Shown here: positions 52,303-62,300 of the stretch, in pieces
How positions within the stretch are numbered: position 1 is the stretch's first letter
Layout of the letters: every line of letters begins with the position of its first letter
Origin: Myxococcaceae bacterium
GTDB taxonomy: Bacteria; Myxococcota_A; Polyangia; Polyangiales; Ga0077539
Reading direction: 5' to 3'
Length of the DNA: 64,000 bases
NCBI GenBank assembly: GCA_004297725.1
Contig: SCUS01000147.1
Location: 1 to 64,000 of the forward strand
Made by a program: the position numbers and the translations under genes
Notes under the pieces: model-generated
Database searches by the model: none
The model's input: only the letters and a program-made list of their open reading frames with translations
What the model was told of the DNA's origin: nothing

Positions 52303-55300
52303 ATGGCATTGAAGGCCGAGCTCGGACGATTGCGCTTCTTTCGTCCCCTCATGGGCGCCGTCGGTGCATTGTCTGTTCTTGTCCTGGTGCCTTCCGTGGT
52401 GCAGGCCCAGCAGGAGACGGGGATGTCGCCCACGCGGGTGACGCTGCCTACTGGGCCCGGGAGTATCGAGGGCCTCGGCGAGAATGCTGACATCGATGTC
52501 AACATGGGCCTGCTCGGATACTCGGTTCCCATCGAGGTTCCGGCGGGGCAGGCGGGGTTGGGGCCATCGCTCCGACTTGGCTACCAGTCGGGTGCAGGCA
52601 ATGGTGTCGTCGGTATGGGGTGGTCCCTCGACGCCCCCAGCATCGAGCGGATGTCCTCGCGCGGACTTCCCCGCTACGATCGCACCGACCGCATCGCCGC
52701 TGACGGCGGCCGCGAGCTCGTCGCCGTGGACCCGTCGCGCGGGGTGTACCGCGCCCGCTACGAAGGCGGCTTCGTCCGCTACACGTGGACGGTCGCCACC
52801 GACGGCGTCGCGGGGACGTGGAGGGCCGAGTACCCCGACGGACGGGTCGGGTGGTTCGGCGTCGACGAGGCTGGGCGCCCTGATGCGGGGGCGACGGTGG
52901 GCGGACGGGCGGGGGTCTTCCGCTGGCATCTCACCGCGCTCACCGACACCCACGGTCACGTCGTGCGTTTCGGCTACCGGCGCAGCGGCGGTCTGTCGTT
53001 GTTGGAGTCCGTTCGCTACGGCAGCACGGACGGCAGTCGGTACGAGATTCGGCTCGACTACGAGGCTCGCCCCGATGTCGTCTCCGACGCCAAGCCCGGC
53101 GTCGACCTGCGCCTCAGCGAGCGGGTTCGCTCGATCACCGTCCGGGTGCGCGGGGTCCAGCAACGACGCTATGCGCTGACCTACGAGGCCGAGGCCGTCA
53201 CGGGTGGTCTGTCTCGCCTCGCGGGCGTGGCGCGCTACGGCGAGGGCGATGTCGGCCCCTTCCCGGTGAACTTCCGCTTCACCTACTCGTCCGGTGTGCC
53301 GTGCGTGGACACCGGTTGCCCCGGGCCCGTGGTCCGTCGAATCGGCTCGGTCGGCGCTGACTTCCGCGCCGGTACGACGGACTTCGTCGACCTCGACGGC
53401 GACGCGCTCCCCGATGCGTTGGACACCCGCGGAGGCACCCACCAGATCCGACGCAATCGCCTCGCGATGGACGGCACCCAGTCCTTCGACGCGCCGGTCG
53501 CGAGCGCCGTGGCCCGTGGCGGGGTCTCACCGCTCGGTCCGCTCGTCGAGCTCTTCGACTTCGATGGGGACGGCTTCGTCGACCTCCTCGACAGCACGGG
53601 CGGTCGGGTGCTCCAGAACCGCGCGACGGGCGACTGGGGCGCGAGCGTGTCCGTGGCCGACGCCAACCTGCGCAGCATGACCGACGACGCGGACCTCCGC
53701 TTCGTTGACTACGACGGCGACCGACGCACCGACCTGGTGCACAGCGATCGCACGAGCACCTGGTACTACCTGCGCCGCGCCGACGGCACCTTCGAGCCGC
53801 GCGAGACCGCGGGTGATCCGATCGGCTGGTCGTTCTCCGGGGACGGCCTCCGACTGGCCGACGTCAACGGCGACGGCCTGCAGGACGCCGTGCTGCTCCT
53901 CGACGGCACGGTCGCCCATCGACTGTCGCTCGGTCGGGGACAATGGGCGCCGCGGGCGGAGTTCGCGGGTGTGCCCGCGGGGCTGTCGTTGAGCGCGACG
54001 CAGCTCGCCGACGTGAGCGGCGATGGCCTTGCCGACCTGCTCGCCGTCGAGGCCGATCGCGTGCGCTACGCGCTCAACCGAGGCGGCACCCGCTTCGACG
54101 TGCTGCGCGAGGTACGCGCGGTGGGCACCACGCCAATCCCGGTGCGCACCGGCGACACGTCGCTGCGACTGCTCGACATGAACGGCAACGGCTCGACCGA
54201 CATCGTCTGGGTGACGCCGTCGGGTGACGTCACCTTCCTCGACCTCTTCCCCCAGCGACCGCACCTCCTCACACGCATCGAGAACGGACTCGGGCGCGCG
54301 ACCGACATCACCTACGGCAACTCCGTGGCGCAGATGGCGCGCGATGGCGGACCGTCTTCCTGGCGGCACCGCGTGCCTTTCGCGATGCAGGTGGTCGATC
54401 GCATCGAGGAGTCCGAGGCGCGCACCACCATCCGACAGCGTCGGGACTTCCGTTACCACCACGGGTATTGGGACGGGATCGAGGGTCAGTTTCGGGGCTT
54501 CGAGGAGGTCGAGGTCGAGCGCGCCGGGGACGCCACCAGCGAGGTCGCCATCGAGCGCTACGTCTACGACGTCGGCACCGCCGATCGGTACCGCAAGGGC
54601 CTGCTGCTCTCGAAGGCCACCGAGAGCGCCGGGCGCGTGCTCGACGTCGTGCGGCACACCTTCGCCGACTGCACGCTGGCCGAGGTGCCGACGACCGACC
54701 CGCCGGTGCGCTGGCTCTGCGAGTCCCAGCTGCGTCGCGAGCTCCGCGAAGGCGCCGCGATGTCCGCGTGGACCGTCACCGGCGAGGACTACGCCTACGA
54801 CGGCTACGGCAACCGTCGACGCTGGTTTCAGCACGGCGTGCTCACGGTGGGCGGCGGCGCCTGCGCGGCGTGCGCGCGGGACGCGGCCATCTTCGGCGCC
54901 GCGTGCGGTGCCCAGTGCCTCGGCGACGAGCGCCTGGAGGAGACCGAGTACGTCACGCCCGCGCGGGCCGGCGGTCGATGGCTCGTGCGTCGGCCCTCGG
55001 TGGTGCGCCGCCGCGGCCGCGAGGCCGACGCGCTCTTCAGCGAGGAGCGCACCTACTACGACGGCGAGCCGCTTCGGGGTCTGCCGTTGGGTGAGCTCAC
55101 GCGCGGCGACACCGTGCGCGTCGTGCGGCGCCTGGAGGCCGACGGCGGTGGCTACCGCGACGTCGACGTCACCCGCAACCGCGTCGATGCGCACGGCAAC
55201 GTGCTCGAGACCCGCGACGCCAACGGCCATCGTCGCAGCTTCGGTTACGACGACGACGGCGTGCTGACCGTGCTGGAGCGCACGCACTTCGACGACCGCC

Positions 55301-58200
55301 TCGCGCCCTACGCGCTGACCATGCGGGTCGACTACCACCCGGTGCACGAGAAGATCACCCGCTCCGAAGACTGGCGCCTGGAAGGCGTCTCCAGCGCTGA
55401 GCCGCTGCGGGTGACCGCCTACGGGTACGACGTCTTCGGACGACAGACCGCGCTCGCGCGGCCCGGCGACACCCTCGAAGATCCGACCGAGCAGTGGCGC
55501 TTCGAGCTGGGCTCCCCGACCAGTCGCATCGTCCACGTCGGCCGTTCGCGCACCGCCGCTGGGGACACCGAGGAGGCACAGTGCTTCGACGCCTTCGGCC
55601 GAAAGCTCGGCACGCGGACGCGCCTCGGCCTGGCGCGGTGGCTCGTGCGAGAGGGCGCCGAGTACGACGCGCAGGCCCACGCGAGGGCGCAGTACCAGCC
55701 GTGGGAGTCGACCGAGGGCACGTGCACGGCCCCTCCGGCCACCGTGCGCGCGACGATGCTGCGCTACGACGCCATGGGTCGCGAGCTGGGCTCCGTGCTG
55801 CCGGACGCCGACGCCGCCGGGGGAAGCGCCTCGCAGACGCGCCACGAGTACCAGCCGCTGGTCGAGCGGCGCTTCGACGAGGAGGACACCGACGCGACGA
55901 GCGAGCACCGCGAGACCCCGACGGTGCTCCGCCGGGATGGGCTCGATCGGGTGGTCTCCATCGAGCGGACGCTCGACCGCATGGGACACGTGCTCCGCCT
56001 GGAGCTGCGCTACGACGCGCTCGGCCGCCTCCGCGGCTACGTCGACCCCGAGGGGAACGAGAAGGTCCAGCGCTACGACCTCTTCGATCGGGTGGTGGAG
56101 GTCGTCGACCCGGACTCCGGGCGCACGCTCCGCGCCTTCGACGACGCGGGCAACCTGGTGCGCGAGACCGACGCGCGCGGGGTGACCGTCGGCCGCGTCT
56201 ACGACGAGGCCAACCGGGTGCTGGGCCACTGGGACGCGGCGCGCGCCGACGCCTCGCGCGTGAGCTACCAGTACGACCTCCCCGGCGACTGCTCCGCCGC
56301 GCGTTGCACCAACGTGGGCGGGCGGCTCGCGACGGTGCGTTACCCGTTGGGGGCGCGCGGCTATGGCGTTGATCGCTACGGGTACAGCCTGCGCGGCGAC
56401 GAGGTGCTGCGCGAGCGCACCATCGACGGCGTGGCCTTCGAGCTCCGCACGGTGCGCGACGCCCTCGGACGAACGATCGGGCGGCGCTTCCCGGGCGGCG
56501 TGGGCTTCGACCTCACGCTGGATGGCGCGGGGCGGGTGGTGTCGGTTCCGGGCTACGTGCCCGAACTGAGCTACGACGCTCGTGGCCAGCAGGACTTCGA
56601 GGTGTACGCCAACGGCGTCGCCACGAGCTGGCGCTACGACGCCCGCCAGCGGCTCACGCGCCTCGAGGCGCGGCTGCCCGCGGGCGCGCCGCTGCAGGCG
56701 CTGGGCTACCGCTACGACCGCGCGAGCAACATCCTCGCGATCGACGATCAGGCGCCGGTCGAGGGGCAGGTCTCGTGGTCGGCGGCGTACGGCTACGACG
56801 CGCTCTATCGGCTGCGGAGCGCGCGGCTCGACGCGGGACGCACAGGCGAGGAGACCCTCTCGTGGCGCTACGACGACGGCGACGACATCGTCGAGGCGAC
56901 CTCGTCGCGGGGGGCCGAGAGCCCAGCCCACGTGGGGATGATGACCTACGGCGACGGCACCGCGGCGGGACCGCACGCGGTCGTGCGCGCGGGGGAGTTG
57001 TCCTATGGATATGACCGGGCGGGTCACGCCAACCAGCGGGGGCAACTGGCTCTTGGGTGGGACCACCTGGGTCGATTGACCGGCGCGAGTCGCGGCACGG
57101 AGCGGGTCGCGGACTACGAATACGGGCCCGATGAGCAGCGGGTGCGGAAGACCGAAGGGGCTTCGCGGACGCTGTACCTGGCACCGGACTTCGAAGTGCG
57201 TGAAGGAATCGCGACGGCGTACCTGATGATCGGGAGTCGTCGGGTGGCGAGCGTCGAGCGGCGGGGATTGGCCACATGGGTGGAGCCCGATCTGGCGCCG
57301 GGTGTGCGCAATGGGAACGTCGTCCGAGGGGAGTCGGATGGGCGCATCACCGCGGGGGATGCGTGGCTCGCGCAGGCGGATGCGCAGGGAATTGCGTCGG
57401 TTCAGGGAGCCGCGGGAGCGGACGCCGAGCAGGTGCTACGGACGGCGGCGAGGGCGCTGCTGACGGCCGACGCGGGGGCGGTGCGGTTCTTTCATCATGA
57501 TCACCTAGGCTCCACGGTTGCGACGACCGAAGGCGCCGGTGCGGCCGTCAGCCGGGCGACGTACTACCCATTTGGACTATACCGTAACGTGCCAGGGTTG
57601 TCCCGAGAGACACATGGGTATTCAGGCAAGGAGAATGATGAGGGAACTGGAGATATATATTTCAATTATAGATATCTAGATCCAAAGGCGGGGAGATGGA
57701 TGAGTGCAGATCCTATCTCTGACGTGTTTTCGCTTGGTTGCCAAGGAGGCACTGGGCAGTCTGGCTGTTTGGGTCGCGCAGGCAGTAGGTCCGTGCACGA
57801 GGATTCTGTCTGCAATCGCATGGCTGGTGACGGGAATGTCAAGAATACGGGTGGCTGGGTCGAGATGACTTCGCGATATGCGTCATTCAGAAACTCACCG
57901 GTTGTGATGTCTGATCTGGATGGGCGTCTGAGCGCCCTACAGTGGTTTGTGGGAGGCGCGGCGGTCGCTGCATTTGGCGCTCTCGTCATAGCTACCGGTG
58001 GGGCTGCTGGCATTGCAGCTGGAATCTCTGGGGTAGTTGGCACTCAAGTGGCTTCGGCAGCGGCGGTGGTCACCGCAGTTGAGGTGACATCGGTCGCGGC
58101 CGTGGTCGGTGGGGGTGCTGTGGCGGCGAAGAATGCGGTGAAGGCCGAAGAGCAATTTCTCAGCGTCATTGATGTTCAGATCACTCACAGTAGTGAGTAA
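52303..58200 (+). CDS. secreted SpvB/TcdB/RHS repeat protein
   Basis: A 1965-residue protein with a signal peptide (about 1-34, ending VVQAQ). An SpvB-like N-terminal module (about 50-290) is followed by six FG-GAP/VCBS-type repeats (about 360-635, e.g. DFDGDGFVDLL), a TcdB-middle-like segment (about 655-745) and many YD repeats (about 770-1720). The RHS core follows (about 1730-1800, HDHLGS...YYPFG...GYSGKENDEG...GRWMSADP). A variable C-terminal tip (about 1800-1965) is unlike the rest and contains a hydrophobic stretch (about 1879-1936). This arrangement is that of Tc/RHS toxins and shells. The signal peptide makes it a Sec substrate, not a VgrG/PAAR-delivered effector. The tip function is unknown. 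AAAGGGGA lies before the ATG. Confidence 0.93.
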   Translation: MALKAELGRLRFFRPLMGAVGALSVLVLVPSVVQAQQETGMSPTRVTLPTGPGSIEGLGENADIDVNMGLLGYSVPIEVPAGQAGLGPSLRLGYQSGAGNGVVGMGWSLDAPSIERMSSRGLPRYDRTDRIAADGGRELVAVDPSRGVYRARYEGGFVRYTWTVATDGVAGTWRAEYPDGRVGWFGVDEAGRPDAGATVGGRAGVFRWHLTALTDTHGHVVRFGYRRSGGLSLLESVRYGSTDGSRYEIRLDYEARPDVVSDAKPGVDLRLSERVRSITVRVRGVQQRRYALTYEAEAVTGGLSRLAGVARYGEGDVGPFPVNFRFTYSSGVPCVDTGCPGPVVRRIGSVGADFRAGTTDFVDLDGDALPDALDTRGGTHQIRRNRLAMDGTQSFDAPVASAVARGGVSPLGPLVELFDFDGDGFVDLLDSTGGRVLQNRATGDWGASVSVADANLRSMTDDADLRFVDYDGDRRTDLVHSDRTSTWYYLRRADGTFEPRETAGDPIGWSFSGDGLRLADVNGDGLQDAVLLLDGTVAHRLSLGRGQWAPRAEFAGVPAGLSLSATQLADVSGDGLADLLAVEADRVRYALNRGGTRFDVLREVRAVGTTPIPVRTGDTSLRLLDMNGNGSTDIVWVTPSGDVTFLDLFPQRPHLLTRIENGLGRATDITYGNSVAQMARDGGPSSWRHRVPFAMQVVDRIEESEARTTIRQRRDFRYHHGYWDGIEGQFRGFEEVEVERAGDATSEVAIERYVYDVGTADRYRKGLLLSKATESAGRVLDVVRHTFADCTLAEVPTTDPPVRWLCESQLRRELREGAAMSAWTVTGEDYAYDGYGNRRRWFQHGVLTVGGGACAACARDAAIFGAACGAQCLGDERLEETEYVTPARAGGRWLVRRPSVVRRRGREADALFSEERTYYDGEPLRGLPLGELTRGDTVRVVRRLEADGGGYRDVDVTRNRVDAHGNVLETRDANGHRRSFGYDDDGVLTVLERTHFDDRLAPYALTMRVDYHPVHEKITRSEDWRLEGVSSAEPLRVTAYGYDVFGRQTALARPGDTLEDPTEQWRFELGSPTSRIVHVGRSRTAAGDTEEAQCFDAFGRKLGTRTRLGLARWLVREGAEYDAQAHARAQYQPWESTEGTCTAPPATVRATMLRYDAMGRELGSVLPDADAAGGSASQTRHEYQPLVERRFDEEDTDATSEHRETPTVLRRDGLDRVVSIERTLDRMGHVLRLELRYDALGRLRGYVDPEGNEKVQRYDLFDRVVEVVDPDSGRTLRAFDDAGNLVRETDARGVTVGRVYDEANRVLGHWDAARADASRVSYQYDLPGDCSAARCTNVGGRLATVRYPLGARGYGVDRYGYSLRGDEVLRERTIDGVAFELRTVRDALGRTIGRRFPGGVGFDLTLDGAGRVVSVPGYVPELSYDARGQQDFEVYANGVATSWRYDARQRLTRLEARLPAGAPLQALGYRYDRASNILAIDDQAPVEGQVSWSAAYGYDALYRLRSARLDAGRTGEETLSWRYDDGDDIVEATSSRGAESPAHVGMMTYGDGTAAGPHAVVRAGELSYGYDRAGHANQRGQLALGWDHLGRLTGASRGTERVADYEYGPDEQRVRKTEGASRTLYLAPDFEVREGIATAYLMIGSRRVASVERRGLATWVEPDLAPGVRNGNVVRGESDGRITAGDAWLAQADAQGIASVQGAAGADAEQVLRTAARALLTADAGAVRFFHHDHLGSTVATTEGAGAAVSRATYYPFGLYRNVPGLSRETHGYSGKENDEGTGDIYFNYRYLDPKAGRWMSADPISDVFSLGCQGGTGQSGCLGRAGSRSVHEDSVCNRMAGDGNVKNTGGWVEMTSRYASFRNSPVVMSDLDGRLSALQWFVGGAAVAAFGALVIATGGAAGIAAGISGVVGTQVASAAAVVTAVEVTSVAAVVGGGAVAAKNAVKAEEQFLSVIDVQITHSSE

Positions 58201-58440
58201 TTTACTGGGTCGATATGCGGCATGTCTGATTGGTTGTTCGTTGTCTTGTGGTGCCTAGTTGTTCTGTTCTTGGTCGGTTTGATCGGTGGAGCGATGCTGC
58301 CGCGGCGCCGCTCGCGTTTTGAGGAGGCATGTGTGGTGGGAGTGATGGCTAAGATTCTGCCCAATTTCAGGCCAGTGATTCGGGCTGACGGTTGTCAGTA
58401 TATATCGGGTATCGTAATTCCCTTGATTGCTGCCCTCGTC
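57570..58440. other. low-GC segment covering the RHS tip and the gap behind it
   Basis: GC falls sharply inside the RHS core and stays low (about 42% in the 60 bases from 57661, about 52% in those from 58381, against a window level near 70%), then recovers by about 58440. Codon use changes in step, with AT-ending codons such as ATA and AAT. It covers the end of the RHS gene and the start of the next gene, which suggests a transferred or exchanged segment. Confidence 0.7.
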
Positions 58441-59292
58441 GAGGCGGGGTGTGGACATGACCGCAGCGTCGTCGGCGACCCCGCCTCTCAGCCGTCGGCC
58501 ATCGGCGCGCCCTGCGGCTACGACGGCGCGTGCCCGTCATCCCCCGACCGCCCTCTCGTTTGCGATCGGGGCTTCTGCGTCCCTCGTCGCTGCATCGCCG
58601 GCACCGAGGGCTGCGCCTGTTACTCCAACAACACCTGCGACCTCCTCGACGCCTCGCCCATGAGCTGTCTCGACAACCTCTGTCGACGCACGCCCGCGGC
58701 TGAGCCCGGCACGCTCAATGGCGCCTGCTCGCCCACCGAGCTCTGTGGCATGAGCGAGGGCCATTCGCTCTCCTGCCGCCGCGGTCGCTGCGAGCGGGAC
58801 GATTGCCCGTCCGGCGCCCTCGGCTGCCCCTGCGGCTCCTACGGGTCCTGCCGACTCTACGGAACCCGGCAGCCCGTCTGCGCCAGCGGTCGCTGCCAGT
58901 TCGCCGGGTGCGTCGCCGGAACAGACGGCTGTCGCTGCGACACCGGCGACCGCTGCTCCGACGGCCTTCAATGCACCAACAGCGCGTGCATCCGACTTCC
59001 GGGATCACCGCTCGCCGTCGAGGGCGATGTCCGCAGTTGCCAGGTCTTGCTGTCGGGGGCAGGCGTCGATCGCGCGTCACCGACCTGGGCCGATGGCGTC
59101 CGCGGACAGGCGATCGGCCGGGACGGCCAGCTCGCCCTTGCCTTCATGAGTCGAACCGACACCCGACTGTCGGCCTCGCCGGTTCGCCTCGGCGGACTGG
59201 CCACGGGGCTGACGCCCTTGATTCAGTCCTTTGAATGCTTCGATGGGCTCGGACGGCGGGTCGCCGATGCGCGTGTGGTCTGGGGGAGATGA
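58336..59292 (+). CDS. Cys-repeat lipoprotein behind the RHS gene
   Basis: A 318-residue protein. The GTG at 58336 is chosen because GAGGAGG (58321-58327) lies 8 bases before it; an ATG at 58222 would add a hydrophobic head. The N-terminus ends in a lipobox-like LIAALVEAGC (Cys about 38), then about five Cys repeats of form C-x-x-G-x-x-GCxC (about 45-220) and a beta-rich end. The repeats match those of the next, much larger protein. The first 35 or so codons are in the low-GC segment and the rest is high-GC, so the 5' end may have been replaced together with the RHS tip. Its stop overlaps an upstream ATG of the next frame. Confidence 0.75.
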   Translation: MGVMAKILPNFRPVIRADGCQYISGIVIPLIAALVEAGCGHDRSVVGDPASQPSAIGAPCGYDGACPSSPDRPLVCDRGFCVPRRCIAGTEGCACYSNNTCDLLDASPMSCLDNLCRRTPAAEPGTLNGACSPTELCGMSEGHSLSCRRGRCERDDCPSGALGCPCGSYGSCRLYGTRQPVCASGRCQFAGCVAGTDGCRCDTGDRCSDGLQCTNSACIRLPGSPLAVEGDVRSCQVLLSGAGVDRASPTWADGVRGQAIGRDGQLALAFMSRTDTRLSASPVRLGGLATGLTPLIQSFECFDGLGRRVADARVVWGR

Positions 59293-59327
59293 TGACGATT
59301 CACGCCACGAAAGAGGAGACGCGGTTC

Positions 59328-62300
59328 ATGAGAGCGACCAGTGATCAGACGCGGGGCCCCCTCGGTCTCCTTCATCTTCTGCTGTGTGTTCTGGCCCTCG
59401 CGCTGGGTTGCGGCGGCGACGCCGGGACGACGCCCGCCTGCGAGCCGGGCGCCGAGAACTGCGGCTGTCGTCGCTCCGAGACGCCCTGCAACAGCGGGCT
59501 CTTCTGCACCGGCGAGGTCTGCCGCCGTCCGCGCTGCACCCAGGGGGAGGAGGGTTGCGCGTGCTTCGGCAACTACACCTGCGCCCGCCGCACCGACGGC
59601 ACCTGGAACATCTGCCAGGACGGCCTCTGTCGCGTTCCGACCTGCGCGCCCGGCGCCGTCGGCTGCGGCTGCAACCCCGACGACACCTGCGCCACCGGCC
59701 TCGAGTGCCAGACCATGGACGGCGCGCGCCGTTGCAAGGTTCCCAACTGCGCGGTCGGCAATGCCAGCTGCGGGTGTCGGCCCGACCGCACCTGCAACGC
59801 CAGCGCGACGGGTGCCACCCTCGTCTGCATCGAGGGCCGCTGCCAGGAGTCGACGTGTGCGGCCGGGGCGCTCAACTGCGCCTGCCGGGCCGACTACTCC
59901 TGCGACGCCGGTCTCTCGTGCGGCGGCGACGGCCGCTGCCGCTCCATCGACTGCACGCCCGGCACCGTGAGCTGCGCGTGTCGGACGGGCGGCGCCTGCG
60001 ACATGGGCCTCGCGTGCGGCAGCGACAACCGTTGCCGCGACACGTCGTGCGCCGAGGGCGCCGAGCGCTGCGGCTGCCGCGCCGACCGGAGCTGCAACAC
60101 GGCCTCGACGGACGGCGGCACCACGACGCTGCTGTGTCGCGCGGGGCGGTGCGTGCAGGAGGCGTGCAGCGTCGGCGCCGAGGGTTGCGCCTGTCTGGCC
60201 GGCAACACCTGCACGACGGCGGGGGTCACCTGCCAGGCGGGTCGCTGCGTCTCGTCGACGTGTACGCCGGGCGCGCGCAACTGCCCCTGCAACACCGGCC
60301 GAACCTGCAACGCCGGGCTGAGCTGCAGTGACGGCGGCATCTGCGTCGAGACCGTCGGACTCGCCGGGAGCGCCTGCTTCCCCGATCGCACCTGCGTGCG
60401 GGGCGCGCGGTGCGACAGCGGCCGCTGCGTGGCGTGCCTGCTCGGCGCCGCCAACTGCGGCTGCTTCGAGAGCGGCTCGTGCAACGCGGGTCTGGCCTGC
60501 GTCTCGGGCCTCTGCGTGGCCGAGGCCAGCAGCCTGCGCGAGGTGCCCGCCACGCCCGTCTGCTACACGCCGTGCCGCGAGAGCTACCGGGCTACGGATG
60601 GCACCGTCACCTCCTGCGACGCCGACGGCCTGATGGCCCGGTGTCTCAACGGCACCACATGCATGGGCGGTTCGTGCGTCGCCGCGGGGGCGGCTCCCAG
60701 GGTCTGCGAGCGGGACGTGCAGTGTCCCGACTTCCAGTCGTGCATCCGCGGTCGCTGCTACTCCGAGTGCACCTCGGACACCCAGTGCGCTCCCGGGACG
60801 GGCTGCTACCGCAAGGTCTGCCGCATCCCGTGCACGACCAGTCGCGAGAGTTGCCCGACCGGCACGCACTGCGAGAGCCGCGACGCCGAGAACGGGTTCT
60901 GTATGCCCGTGCGCGACCCGGAGGGCACGCCGCGGACGTCCGTCGACGGGCGCTTCACGCTCGACGTCACCGAGCTGCGATTCAGCAACATCGCCACCAC
61001 CGGGCGCTTCGTGCTCCGCAACGAGAGCAGCCGCCCACAGCGCTTCACCGTCACCAAGACCGAGCACTCGGCGTCGACGGGCGCGGGCGCACCAGTTCGT
61101 GAGACGACGACCCCGCTCCCGGCGCTGCAGCTTGGCTCATGCGCCGTGCCGGGATCGCCGGGCGACTGCCCCACCACGACGGTCGTGCGCAGCCTCGACC
61201 TGCCACTGGCCCCGGGCGCGAGCGTGCAGGTGCAGGTCGCGGCGGGCGCGACGGCGATCGCGGGCGCCGGGCGTTGGGAGGGCATTCTCACCGTGACCAA
61301 CGCCGACCTCGGCGACCAGGTGGTCAATCTATTCTATGAACAACGCCCCGAAGGTCAGTGGACCGGGTCGATGTTCTACTTCGGCAACTTCCGCGACGAC
61401 GGTCTGGACAGCTGGATCACCGATCGCACCAGCGACACGGCCCTCTCCCGTGTGCGCAATGCGTTCATCGCGCGGTGGGGCGCCTTCCGCAACGGCGTCA
61501 TCAACTACGAAGAGCTGCGCGCGATGATCGCCGCGACCGTGCGCGCCGACCTCCCCGACCGCGCCGCCGGGTGTTCGCAGGCGGTGTGCTACCCGATCTC
61601 GTCGCCCAGCGGCGTCTCGCTCCAGGCCTACACGGACAACACCGACAACACGCCGGTGCCGTCGGGCATCACCGAGCTGCCGATCTCGATGAACCTGCGC
61701 GCAGGCACCACCGCCCGCAGCCTGCAGGGGGCCATCGTCTCGCAGCGTGCATTGCAGTACGCGGCCAACCCCGCCGTCAGCCTGGGCTTTGCGAGCGACC
61801 CGGCGGTCTGCGGAACCCGACTGCGCGGCAGCTGCGTGGCATTCCTGTCGGAGCTGTCTGCCTCGGTGCGCACGGGGGCCCGCTACTACCCGGCGGTCAC
61901 CGAGACGAACTGTGCACCGCAGTTCCGCCGGGTGCTGACCCCGTGGCTTGTGCCCGGTTTCAACGCAGGCACCGTGAGCGACGCCGCGGTCGGCACCGCG
62001 CTCGCGGAGTGTCGCGACACCGCGTTGCCCTTCACGGGAAGCTCCTCCTCGATCGGCCTCAACCCCTTCCTGGCGGGCGCGAACCCCGTGCCCGATGGGC
62101 GCAGTCGCGGCCGCGTGATCGAGCTGGTCGACGGCGCGCTCGTCGACAACCAGGACATGGTCGTCATCTTCCGCGAGCGTCTCGACACCTTCCTCGGGAG
62201 CGCCGACCGCACGGGCTTCAAGGCCTATGGGGTCATGATGCTCCGACGCGGCTCGGCCGAGCTCCAGGCCGCGGACTTCGTCGGCAACCCTGCGACCGAC

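Noticed and set aside
53527..57066. 1179-codon minus-strand frame
   Set aside because: It lies wholly opposite the RHS gene, has His/Arg/Val-rich composition typical of high-GC antisense frames, and no domain.
52303..58200. RHS protein as a type VI secretion effector
   Set aside because: No PAAR or VgrG is present and the protein has a Sec signal peptide.
59223..61067. 614-codon minus-strand frame and several plus-strand frames in the Cys-repeat region
   Set aside because: They are antisense or shifted frames of the large lipoprotein, whose frame has the signal peptide and regular Cys repeats.
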